A stretch of 64,000 bases of DNA, taken from assembly GCA_025529335.1 (NCBI GenBank), contig JAMYHX010000002.1, positions 62,001-126,000 on the forward strand. The letters are read 5' to 3'. Position 1 is the stretch's first letter, and each line of letters begins with the position of its first letter. Positions 45,254 to 54,883 of the stretch are shown one piece after another. A model generated the notes under the pieces. That model saw nothing but the letters and a program-made list of their open reading frames with translations. It was not told the DNA's origin and did not search any database. The position numbers and the translations under genes were made by a program. The stretch comes from Rhizopus sp. PT2906. Lineage: Eukaryota > Mucoromycota > Mucoromycetes > Mucorales > Rhizopodaceae.

Positions 45254-45875
45254 TATAAGACAATCATTATTTTTTAAATAAAATTCAGTCCTCAGTACAG
45301 TTTTAGTACAACTCACTCATCTTATATTTAAAGTTAATACATTTTGTATTCTAAAGTATCTTTCTATTACCCTTTTATACTTTTCTTTTCTTTCAACACT
45401 CTTATCTACCAATACGCTTACCCTGAAGCCTTGTATCAGTAGGATTCACTTTTATTTTTACTCTTATGAACGCAAGTTATTTCTTTTGATCTATTAAGAT
45501 CTGGTGGTCACGCGACAGAAGCACATGTTTAACTCAATATACATTATTTTTGAAGCAGCTTTGTTATATCGTTTCATTTTTGACAGATTGATTCCAATTT
45601 GATGAACTCCTTGAAATGAAATCATCCAGTTGAATTTGTTTTGCCAATTCATAAAACACTCATATAAATAGAAAGCCTTTATCACAGCAAAAAAGAATTA
45701 TCTTAGAATCACATTACCTTTTATAAGCTTTATGGTGCGACGAGGCAAACTACATAAGCATTTGTCTTTCAAATAGCGCATCCTACCACATCAGATTGTT
45801 GTGTGGTCATTTTATTTGCAATTGGCACTTATAAGACGAGGACGCTATTACATTTTATACACAAGAGAGTAAATA
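45254..45875. other. region upstream of the Fanzor remnant
   Basis: No N-terminal Fanzor sequence could be recognised here. The remnant appears 5'-truncated or too decayed to read. Confidence 0.35.
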
Positions 45876-46248
45876 CCTGTAGTCGCTTTCGGCTCAGGAA
45901 TATTTGGGAAGGACAACATGAAGTTTAAAGGACATAGAGCAAGAGTAACAGGCGTCCTCTACAGAACATTAAAAAAAAAAGAAGCATAAGGGGGCGTCAT
46001 TGCTGTAACAGTTGACGACTTTAGAACGTCAAGGGTATAGTATTATTCTCTATCTTTGAATATTCTACTTAACCTTCTGTAGGTATGCAGCTCTTGTAAT
46101 CAAATAGTGTTTACAACTTTACTGAACTCCCATAACATCCAATCCTGCACAGGATATGGATTGCTTTGGAAACGTGACATAAATGCTTCAAAGAACATAC
46201 TCAAGGTTGTGGATGCGATAGACTACATGCATTTCGTCGTGATATAAA
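45876..46248 (+). pseudogene. 5'-truncated Fanzor remnant (C-terminal RuvC/zinc-finger part)
   Basis: The translation PVVAFGSGIFGKDNMKFKG...VTGVLYRTLKKKEA aligns with VPLVVFGAGMFGKDVMKLKG...VTGVFWRALKRREA of the intact gene. A premature TAA at 45987-45989 follows. VTVDDFRTSR then has Asp where the intact protein has the catalytic-type Glu. A GT..AG intron (about 46035-46082), absent from the intact gene, separates this from VCSSCNQ. YGLLWKRDINASKNI keeps the RuvC-III Asp but has lost the second CxxC. The lesions make it non-functional. It belongs to a related but distinct Fanzor lineage. Confidence 0.85.
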
Positions 46249-46295
46249 TCGCCGTCTCGAGAACACGGTTCTTCTCGTGGAGCTTAGATACTTAC
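46238..46295 (+). ncRNA. second copy of the candidate Fanzor 3' hairpin motif
   Basis: ATAAATCGCCGT and GAACACGGTT match the motif at 42770-42825. Hairpin 1 pairs CCGT (46252-46255) with ACGG (46265-46268). Hairpin 2 pairs CTTC (46271-46274) with GGAG (46279-46282) around TCGT, using one G-U. The arms differ from copy 1 at several positions, yet pairing is kept and the spacing is identical. It is adjacent to a dead gene, so it may be a relic. Confidence 0.45.
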
Positions 46296-46461
46296 TGCTA
46301 ATAGGCTTGGTGCTAGAATTCAATCTTTATTTCTCTTGCAAAAGATATAGTTAATAAGCTATTAAGCATTCATAGACACATATAATAAAGATTTATAATG
46401 TTTATTTATCTAGAACTAATTTGGTATATCTATTATTTACTATTATTTTGTAGCTAAAGAT

Positions 46462-47367
46462 CTATTCTATACATGCTGAAGAGGCAGATTCATGTTCTAA
46501 TGTGTCATTGACTAGTGCTTCTGTGGAATAAGTAAAGCACAAATTAGATGATATAGAACTTGATGACGACGCAGCTTCAGAGATTGTTTCAATTGATTCA
46601 TTTTTTGTAGTATCTGAGTATACGATCACATAACTTGCTATGTGATCATCAGAAAGTATTGTGCCCTGTTGGTCTGTGGTTTGAGTGACAAAAGCTTGTT
46701 GCTGGAAAGGTTTGTAATATGAAGATGTTGCCATGTTAACTGAATATTCTACTTGCTGGAGTATCTGATTCATATCAAACAATAAGAATCCATTATAAGC
46801 CTGGATAATATCATTTAATTTCATAAAGATTCTATATTGCTAATATTAGCATTAGTGAGTGTACTAATAAACATACGTCTACCATATAATATAACTTACC
46901 AGTAAAATTAGGAGCTGTTTTTCCATAAGATTGATATCCGTTAAACAAAAATATCTAGCATATCTAGCCCAAGATAAATTCTTTGGGCATACATCGTTCA
47001 AGGCTTTTGAAGCCAAAATTAGGCTTGCCAAAAACACCCTATATGGACTACAAGGTCTTCCTCTTGCTGTTGAAGGTAGCATTTTAGATGTGTTATCCAA
47101 GAGCACCAAAGTTCCAAGCAGAGTTCCGGGAGTCGTCTTAGCTCTCTTCACAACAAGATCAACAAAATCTGGTAAGCTTGGTAATTCATCATATATTTTG
47201 TAAAACTTAGATTTTTCAGCAGCATTGCCGTCATTCAATGCCACTTGACATTGTGGGATTGCCGACAATGCTTGATTTGCAACATAAAATAGTAAACTCT
47301 TAGTAATAGGCTGTCTATTCATGTCCTCTATCCCTTTCAACAAGACTGAGTCCGTGTCGCTTGTCAT
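46462..47367 (-). CDS. PHO80/PCL-type cyclin
   Basis: These cyclins partner Pho85-family kinases in phosphate sensing, the cell cycle or polarity. Two exons on the minus strand (47367-46900 and 46839-46462) give 281 aa. The cyclin box is clear: LPSLPDFVDLVVKRAKTTPG, LLGTLVLLDNTSKM, SPYRVFLASLILASKALNDV with the expected Lys, and SWARYARYFCLTDINLMEKQ followed by LLILLQYRI. This PCL1/2-like order, with the SPYRxFLxxLILAxKxLxD signature, supports the subfamily. The C-terminus is Ser/Thr/Glu-rich (SAASSSSSISSN with acidic residues, PEST-like), typical of unstable cyclins. The ATG at 47367 is the first in frame. Confidence 0.85.
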
Positions 47368-47591
47368 CCCTTCTTTCACTTAGTCTATTATTAGTATTGT
47401 GTTGGTTATAAACAGTTTATAATGCAAAACACAGAGTATTTAAAGTAGTTTTATCAATTGAGACAGAGTAAATTTTCCTATTTTACTTTATTGTTTGTCT
47501 CAATCATAAATGGGTATCATATCGGTGTATTGATTTAACGCTGTGCATTTTTTGTTATAAATGTCATTAGGCCGATGATCTTCATCCAAGC

Positions 47592-48805
47592 CTAGTGCAT
47601 ATTTGAATGTTTTCGATTTCTTTTCGCCCATCTAAGCCCACAAGCGTTGGATAAACTAGATCATAATGAATGCATAAGTTCAGTTACTTTGAATGGCAAT
47701 CACTTCTTACGTTTTAGGACCGTCTGGTCCTTTTCTCCATTCCGGTGATGTAGTTGTTCCACAATCATTACAAACGTACTTCCTGAGCTGCTTTCGCTTA
47801 CTCTTTTTAAAACGAGATTAGACTATTAAAGAAGAAACAAGTGTTCGTGTAAGTTACCTTCTTTATAGGTATATTGCCTTTATCATCAACCGACAATGGC
47901 TGTAGAGAAACAGTAGTCTGATTTTGTATTTGATTGCCGGCTGGAGTAGTTAAAATTGTTGATCTCGGGCTTTTTTTTATTGGATGGGCGCCACGGGGAT
48001 TTTCCCATTCTTCTTGACTACTGATTGACGGTTCTTTTGATATAATTGATGAACTCCCTGCAGAGATAGCTAGTTTAGAATTAGCAATGGGTGATAATGG
48101 AGAGGAAAACGTCTTTAAGGAATGGTCGTTTTTCACGTTATTCATTTTGTTATCTTCTAATAAAGTATTCTTTTCTTCGTCACTCCAAAAGAATGCTGGC
48201 AATTGAGTATCGCGCTTTTCATTACTCACAGTTTGTTCTGACAGTGATGATAATTGACGTAAACAATGTTTTAGTCGATCATTTTCCATTTTTATCTCGA
48301 GCATACTATCAAACAGATGACCGTTCCTGGACAGGTATGGTTTTGACATTGCGCAAAATACTTGAGGTGAATCGAATAACATTCCTTTCTTTAGATGACC
48401 GATTGTTTCGAGCAATAAGTAGCACATATCCTTTTTTATAAACCTATAATACATTTTAACTTTTGATCTTGTTTGAAAAGCTATTTCAAAGTATTTTTCG
48501 AATATATCAATGTCATTTGCATGTATAAAATTGTTCAAGGGTTTCCCAACAAGTTCTTGTGGCATATATCCAGTCAAGTATAAACACGATTTAGAGCAGT
48601 ATAAGATTACACCAGAAGGAGAAAGAACGTAAAAGAATCCAACAAGACCAGAAAGGATTTGCTCTGTCCAATTGTTTGATACTTGCTCAATAGATTCTAT
48701 CTGATTGTTTTCTAATTGACTATGCGAGTCGTCAGATACTGGTTTACTGGCGACTCGTGTACGTACTCCATAGGTATTACTATTGACAAGCGGGTTTGTC
48801 CCTTC
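47592..48805 (-). pseudogene. white-collar-2-like PAS/GATA protein, start not found and zinc ligand lost
   Basis: WC-2 proteins pair with the WC-1 photoreceptor to control light-driven transcription. The minus strand shows a PAS domain (EQILSGLVGFFYVLSPSGVI and LTGYMPQELVGKPLNNFIH), a Ser-rich linker, and a GATA finger after an intron (RKYVCNDCGTTTSPEWRKGP). A second intron splits the finger; after it the text reads TLSNACGLRWAKR where the family has LCNACGLRW. A zinc-binding Cys is thus Ser (TCC). The first readable exon begins at an acceptor at 48805 and needs two bases from an upstream exon. No usable ATG was found in the next 370 bp. It could be a pseudogene or a diverged paralogue with a missing first exon. 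The protein ends KHSNMH at 47592. Confidence 0.6.
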
Positions 48806-51193
48806 GCTTTTATTTTTCCGGGCTGAGTGTTATCTGATCAATATTATCTTTTACTAACGAAAAGAAAAGTATACGCGATAACAATAATAATACGTTGAAA
48901 GTTAGTTTCTTAGATATAGGCCAATTTTAAGTTGAATCAATTGAACTGGTTACTTATACAGTTTAAATCAATTCTTTCCCTCAAGTCTGTTAATACAGTT
49001 TGTATTATTTATATTATATTTAATCTCACTTTCTCTTCTCAGCGTGGTAATTTGTCAATACAGAGATGTACGTGCCAGCTGAGGCGGTACTCACTTAGAG
49101 AGAAAAGAGCGTATAAAAGTTTTAGGATGCCTGATATTTTATATTAATATTCTATATTTTGACTTTTAAATTCATTCAACAAAATGATTGGATCCGACTA
49201 TTCGGCTCCAAATGACCAACCAGGAACAAACTATGCAAAAACATGCAGTACAGCTGCCTATGTTTGCTAAAGATAAAACAGAACGCTTTGACAGCAGAAG
49301 GCTCATATGGACGCGTTCATGCTAGAGTGTGATATAGTGATTGAACTACCCTCAGAGCTACGTGTCTGAGTATGTGCTTCTGTTCTTTTAAAGGCTTATT
49401 AATTTGTCAATGACCATAGCGAGACTAGAGTGCGTTTAGCTGAGCTCCTCATTAATTAAACTTGTTGCTTTCTTGTTTTCATCCAATTGAAGCCGAGTTG
49501 AGTTTTAAATCATACTTTAGTTATTGTCTGATGCAACGATACTTTTGCTGATACAATGGGTAATGGTGCTCTATGTTTCCTGAAACTATATCTACTCACG
49601 GTGATCTTAAGTAGACAGACATCTACTGGTATCCACAACAGGAAAGCAACATGTACTCCAATTTCGTTCGGAGTTTACTTGTGCTTACCTCAGTCCTAGG
49701 CAAACACTGCTTTACCTAAACAGATGATATGACCCAGAAAGAAAAGCAATGTCAAGTCAACAAGCTTGGTAATTTATAATTCACGTGATTAATAGTATTG
49801 TATGCGGGTCAGTATTGGTAAATACACTTTATTCACAAATTATTCGCACATTGATAAAAAAAAGACAACAAATAATGATAAAAGAGAGCCCACAAGAAGC
49901 AAAAAAATGAGATATAAAAGTAATGATTAGTAAATCAGTTATTTACATTGATATTAAATACTTATATTATAAAGAAAAAGGGAAGCAAAAAAAGTGAGTA
50001 AACGTATAAGTGAATATTAATATCTTACCTGAAGTGTATCCTGGGTTGGGCTGGCGATAACCAGCCCGGAAAGGGCAAAGAAAGGAAGAAAGAGAGAGCA
50101 ATAAAGAGAGCGGCTAAAAGAACGGAAGGGTTTGACGGAATGTATGGGACCAAAGCTTGATAACAAACAAACTACCTTCATCCAACATCAGGTTAGTTTC
50201 GCTGGAGAATAATTGGTCTTACTTTTTAGTCCAAAGAAGAAGAAGAAAAAGAAGTCAAGATCAGACTATTTAAACAATTTTTCATTTTGTATAAAGTCTT
50301 GACCGCATTTATCTTTTCTCAAAAATATCAAGCTCATTTTATATACAGGAACGATAAAGTTCAGCAATTGTTACTTTGCACACTATGTAGAATAGCCTAA
50401 ATACGTACATTAATTCCATAAAGTGCATCCGCCTACTGTCATTGTTATCTTCACGCGTAAGGAGAGGACTGATATGAACATCAACCTTAGGTAGCATTGC
50501 CTTCCTGTAGGATCTTTAAAAAGTAAAAAATGAGTTGCTTCCCATATCCTAGTTGATATAATTTACTTTGCTCACTGCTGAAAGCAGCAGTGGTCAAATG
50601 AAAGTTGTACAGCAAGTAATTTCAAACATAATCGTATCTAAATGTATGTTGTGATTCCAACGCTGTTATAATGTGATAGAAATGCAAGAAAGTAGATGCT
50701 AGACCACACACTTCAGTAAGGGCAGTATCTTTTTTTTTTTTTTTTTTTTTTTTTTGGTTAAATATCATTTTTATGAAAAGAATACAGAGAACAATATGTC
50801 ATATGTGAACCCTTTTCTATTGCATCAGAGTTGACTCATTCTAGTATTTTACTTGTCCTAACGCTTTAGAAATATAAGAAAACCCAGTGTAAATTGCTTC
50901 ATTTGAACTTTTTGGGTTTTGTCCTGAAATGCCTTAATAACCACTCACTCTCCTGCATGAACGCCCTACATTTGAGCCTGTGGTCGCTTTGTGGGGATTG
51001 CCTGTGCCTTGTTTATTTCAATTGCTAATGTTTATAGAATACATACTGTAAATAAAAAAGCATAATATACTTTATCTTTCTAAAAATATAACAAATTTAT
51101 CAGTTACCATTTTGTTTATTAAATAAAGTATGTTTCCTTACATCTTTGCTCTTTTACACTTTTATTGTGTCCTTTAGGCAACCGATCGATTGA
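48806..51193. other. long intergenic region
   Basis: 2.4 kb with no supportable gene. Any first exon of the WC-2-like gene should be here. It contains a strong GC-rich hairpin at 50048-50067 and a 25-base T run at about 50731-50755. Confidence 0.4.
50048..50067. other. perfect 7-bp GC-rich inverted repeat
   Basis: GGGCTGG, loop CGATAA, CCAGCCC. It stands out in AT-rich DNA. It is followed by GGAAAGGGC, not by a T run, so it is not a simple Pol III or Rho-type terminator. It could be an ncRNA stem or a mobile-element end. Confidence 0.5.
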
Positions 51194-51970
51194 ATGGAAA
51201 TCGCAGATAGCGTGGAAACATCCAAAGACTGTGAAAAAAATAAACTTAATGTCATAGAATTTTATCACAAAATACTCTGGGATAGTCAGCAGCTGGAGCC
51301 GCTTCCCTCAAAGCATGGTCGCAGAGTAGGCTTTTCGACTGATCCACCTACTATTCATGAATACGAATCAGAGTGTAGCGGAGATTTAGCATTCAGTTAT
51401 TATTCTTCTTCTCAAATAACTGAATTGTGTTACAAAGAAGGCATTCAGCCCAAGATGACGACAGCACATGAATCAGATACACAAAATGACAATAATCAAA
51501 GAAGAAGAAAAAGGTCTAGATCGAAATTTGTTCCAATATCCAATATGCAGTCTGATAGCCAACCACAAGGTTTTTCAATGGACCCAGTGAAACCAGATAT
51601 ATCCAATAGTCTTGACGTATTCTCCAATGACCTATTCAAGGATCTGTGGGTACCAGAAACCTTACTCAATGCATTCCTTGAAGGCTTTATTTATGAGCGT
51701 AAAAGCAATGACTGTGCTGAAATGTCGGGCTACACTCATTCAGATAATACACATACGGACAAAAGAAACAGGGGCAGTGAAAAAAAGGAATATATAGACA
51801 GGATCCATACACATGTTGAACAAAAGAGAATAATAGGGAATAGTTGTGGTAGAAAAGCATCTTGTATTCCTCTAGCTTTTCATCGAGTTATGCGCAAACT
51901 AAGTCTATTCGGATCTTTGTTTCAAAAGAAAAAGCCCTGTAGGCCATTCCTTGAAAGAAAACCGTTATAA
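51194..51970 (+). CDS. hypothetical protein with RVxF-like motif
   Basis: Single exon, 258 aa, starting MEIADSVETSKDCEKNKLNV. Near residue 43 the text GRRVGFSTDPPTIHEYE contains RVGF, which fits the PP1-docking RVxF consensus, followed by an acidic HEYE. A lysine/arginine patch (QRRRKRSRSKFVP) may be a nuclear signal. LFKDLWVPETLLNAFLEGFI looks helical. The C-terminus is basic (FQKKKPCRPFLERK). No domain is recognised. A PP1-binding role is inferred only from the short motif. Confidence 0.6.
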   Translation: MEIADSVETSKDCEKNKLNVIEFYHKILWDSQQLEPLPSKHGRRVGFSTDPPTIHEYESECSGDLAFSYYSSSQITELCYKEGIQPKMTTAHESDTQNDNNQRRRKRSRSKFVPISNMQSDSQPQGFSMDPVKPDISNSLDVFSNDLFKDLWVPETLLNAFLEGFIYERKSNDCAEMSGYTHSDNTHTDKRNRGSEKKEYIDRIHTHVEQKRIIGNSCGRKASCIPLAFHRVMRKLSLFGSLFQKKKPCRPFLERKPL

Positions 51971-52115
51971 TACATTATTGATTTCTTTTTTCTGTTTATA
52001 TAAATATGTATCTTTTGTTACAATAAAATTTCGCTACAGGAGCATAAAGCAAACATTGATGGTAATAAAACCTTATTCAACTTACAAAGGCACAGTCAGT
52101 CTGGATTGTTCTTAA
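51971..52115. other. convergent 3' gap
   Basis: Short AT-rich tail-to-tail gap between the hypothetical gene and Csm1; no feature. Confidence 0.4.
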
Positions 52116-53317
52116 CTACATGTTTATACTAGCCTGTTCTCTATTTTCTTCATTGGCTTCTTGTTCATAAAGTGCAGCTGAGAGTCTCCAAAAGAACCTG
52201 CTTAATTGATCTCTATTAAACTCAATGTCGAACCGAAGAAAGTCTGGTAAATGAGAAAGTATAGAGGTATTTCGTTGTCTTTCAAGCATAGGAGAGTATA
52301 GTACTTGCTTATCTTCCTGATTGGGAATGAATAGCGAAAAGTCTAATGCTAAATGAGAGTATGTCAATAGGGTGCTTTTTTTACGCATATAATTTACTTA
52401 CATCCATTGGGTCCATTAAGATTATAGACATACTGAACACCATCCTGCTTTGTCCTTGTTTCTTTAACGGCCAACCCGGTAAGTTCTTTTAGGATTTTGT
52501 TTTCCTGTTTAAACTTTTTTTCCTTTTCAACTATTTCAACTTGTTGCTTTTGTAGTCTTTTTACTAATTGTAATAATTTTTAATGATTATTCATAAGAAT
52601 ATGAAAGGGTATTTTACGCTTTGACTTGAGTTCAGATATCTCTTTAGAATCTGATTTGATTGGTGTATCTGAATCTTCTTCTACAAGTTTACCTATTATC
52701 TCTTCCAGTTTCTGCATTTTTTCATTCAACAGATCTGAGCCTATAGAAATATGATGTTATTCAAGTTATTGTGTACCTGTTTTGTATAGACTTACTTTTA
52801 TTTATTTCTTGAACAATTTGCTCCTTCTTCATGGCTGCTTCTTCTTGTTCATCTAATTGTTTAAGTTTTGATAATTCCTCAACATTTTCCATGAGTGCTG
52901 CAAGCCTTGACCGTAGCTATGTTTTTATTTAGCCCTTGATTTACAAAAAAAATGTACATTTTGCCTTACGATTCCATTTTGTTCTCTTAATCTATTATTC
53001 TCTTCTTCTATTGATCCTCGAGTAGGTATATGATCAAAGTATCTATTATCAGCAATTGTTATGGGCTGTGAATAAAAGTTGTTTCCTGGCGGATTTGTTT
53101 CTCTTGTGTGTCTGTAAGGAAATGACGATGACAGAGGTTGACTATAACTGTTGTAAGCTAGATCATCGTTATACAGTTCTTGTTTGACTCGCTTTGTTAC
53201 ATCCCCTGTAAGAAACGCATCTTGTGGTGCTCTCTTTTTGTCAGTTCTTGTTAAATTGAGATGTGCTAACTTTGATTTTGGTTTGTCATATGGATTATGA
53301 TCACTGAATGGATTCAT
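52116..53317 (-). CDS. CSM1: monopolin subunit Csm1/Pcs1-like
   Basis: Csm1/Pcs1 forms V-shaped dimers that cross-link kinetochore and rDNA-silencing proteins. Five exons on the minus strand (53317-52970, 52916-52797/6, 52740-52618, 52563-52402, 52348-52116) give 328 aa. The N-terminal third is disordered and basic. The middle is a long coiled coil (LRSRLAALMENVEELSKLKQ to QVEIVEKEKKFKQENKILKE). The C-terminal globular domain follows the Csm1 pattern: LKELTGLAVKETRTKQDGVQ, YVYNLNGPNG, LDFSLFIPNQED, YSPMLE, LPDFLRFDIEFNRDQLSRFF. An acidic tail ends INM. The start is the first ATG in frame. The gene is head-to-head with thymidylate synthase, 121 bp between starts. Confidence 0.75.
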
Positions 53318-53438
53318 GTCGTAGGGAGATAGAAACGCCAAAATTCGCGTGTGAGCGGCGCATTAAAAAAAAAGAGTAAAATCAGACACGAGAACTTTTT
53401 TTATTATTTTTATTTATTTCTTCTTCACATATAACAAG
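53318..53438. promoter_or_regulatory. shared divergent promoter, Csm1/thymidylate synthase
   Basis: 121 bp between start codons. It includes GTGAGCGGCGCATT near 53350. That resembles the MluI/E2F-type G1/S elements often found upstream of thymidylate synthase, but no perfect ACGCGT is present. Both genes would be expected to peak around S phase. Confidence 0.4.
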
Positions 53439-54338
53439 ATGACAATTAGACATGAAGAATACCAGTATTTGGACCTTATAAAATATATCATGGAACAGGG
53501 AGAGCACCGTAAGGATCGCACAGGCACAGGCACATTGGCTGTTTTTGCACCTCCTCAGCTTCGATTCTCTTTAAAAGATGATATATTTCCACTTCTGACA
53601 ACAAAGCGTGTATTCTTCAGGGGAGTCTTGGAAGAGCTGCTTTGGTTTATTAAAGGAGATACAAACTCAAAGCATCTAAGTGAAAGAAATATCAAGATTT
53701 GGGATGGCAACGGTTCTCGCGAATATCTCGACAAGTTGGGTCTTACTCACCGTCGTGAAGGCGATCTTGGACCAGTCTACGGATTTCAATGGAGACACTT
53801 TGGTGCCAAATACGTTGATTGTGATACTGATTATACAGGACAAGGCATTGATCAATTACAACAAGTGATTGACACTATAAAAAACAATCCCACTGATCGC
53901 AGAATTATTCTATCAGCATGGAACCCTGCAGATATTCCTATCATGGCTTTGCCACCTTGTCATGCCTTTTGTCAATTTTATGTATCTAATCCACCGCAGG
54001 ATGGCGGACGTGCCAAGTTATCTTGTGTGCTCTATCAACGTTCTTGTGATATGGGGCTGGGTGTTCCTTTCAATATTGCTTCTTATGCACTTTTGACACG
54101 CATGATTGCGCATGTAACAGATCTTGATCCTGGTGAATTCATACATACAATGGGCGATACACATGTTTATGTGGATCATCTTGACGCACTCAAGCAACAG
54201 GTTCAACGTGAACCCAAACCTTTCCCTACTTTAAAAATCAACCGTAAAGTAGATACTATCGATGACTTCAAGTTTGAAGATTTTGTATTAGAGAACTACA
54301 GTCCTCATAGTAAAATAGAAATGAAAATGTCTGTCTAA
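53439..54338 (+). CDS. CDC21: thymidylate synthase
   Basis: Makes dTMP from dUMP with 5,10-methylene-THF. Single exon, 299 aa, full length and uninterrupted, unusual among the intron-rich neighbours. Motifs are QGEHRKDRTGTGTLAVF-like opening (EQGEHRKDRTGTGTL), PLLTTKRVFFRGVLEELLWF, GPVYGFQWRHFGA, DRRIILSAWNPADIPIMALP with PCHAFCQFYV (active-site Cys), LYQRSCDMGLGVPFNIASYA, and HTMGDTHVYVDHLDAL. It ends with the family-typical C-terminus KMSV. It acts in the cytosol/nucleus. Confidence 0.98.
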   Translation: MTIRHEEYQYLDLIKYIMEQGEHRKDRTGTGTLAVFAPPQLRFSLKDDIFPLLTTKRVFFRGVLEELLWFIKGDTNSKHLSERNIKIWDGNGSREYLDKLGLTHRREGDLGPVYGFQWRHFGAKYVDCDTDYTGQGIDQLQQVIDTIKNNPTDRRIILSAWNPADIPIMALPPCHAFCQFYVSNPPQDGGRAKLSCVLYQRSCDMGLGVPFNIASYALLTRMIAHVTDLDPGEFIHTMGDTHVYVDHLDALKQQVQREPKPFPTLKINRKVDTIDDFKFEDFVLENYSPHSKIEMKMSV

Positions 54339-54883
54339 TAAATACGCAATTTGAAGCCGAGTATTGGTTATTATTATGCTTTGCGGCAACGCTAAATTTC
54401 GCTTTCTCGGCAATTAACTGACATTTATAAATATAAAATCCTTATGGATGGTATCGGCAGAAATCTTGAAATAATATAAAGATGTATCAATAAGCCCACG
54501 TTCCGTTCGTAGCTATGGTATATTGCCGGGTTCCTATGATCGCTTGTAGTTAGTAAATAGATAGTTAAACTGGCTGAAAGGAAGTGAGCTTGATGATTTT
54601 CACATCCATACATTAATACTTTATCAAGTTAGTGTTAATGACACTAAGTCAAAGGACGATGTGATTTCGATAAAGAACCAAAAGACATGCATTTTATAGA
54701 GTAGGTTTATTAAGAACTGATGTATAATAACGGGATCAAATTACTAAAGTATTTTTACTTCCATTAAGTTAAAATTGTCTGCTAAAAGTTTTAATCTAGT
54801 ATTCACAATTCAAAGTTTTGCCATAAGCTTATTGAAGCGACTAAAGAAAAAGCAACATCAAAAGAATGTCCCTAGATAAATAG
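54339..54883. other. convergent 3' region
   Basis: 545 bp between thymidylate synthase and the minus-strand hydrolase. GCCGAG (54356) and CTCGGC (54405) form a widely spaced inverted repeat. No gene is supported. Confidence 0.4.
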
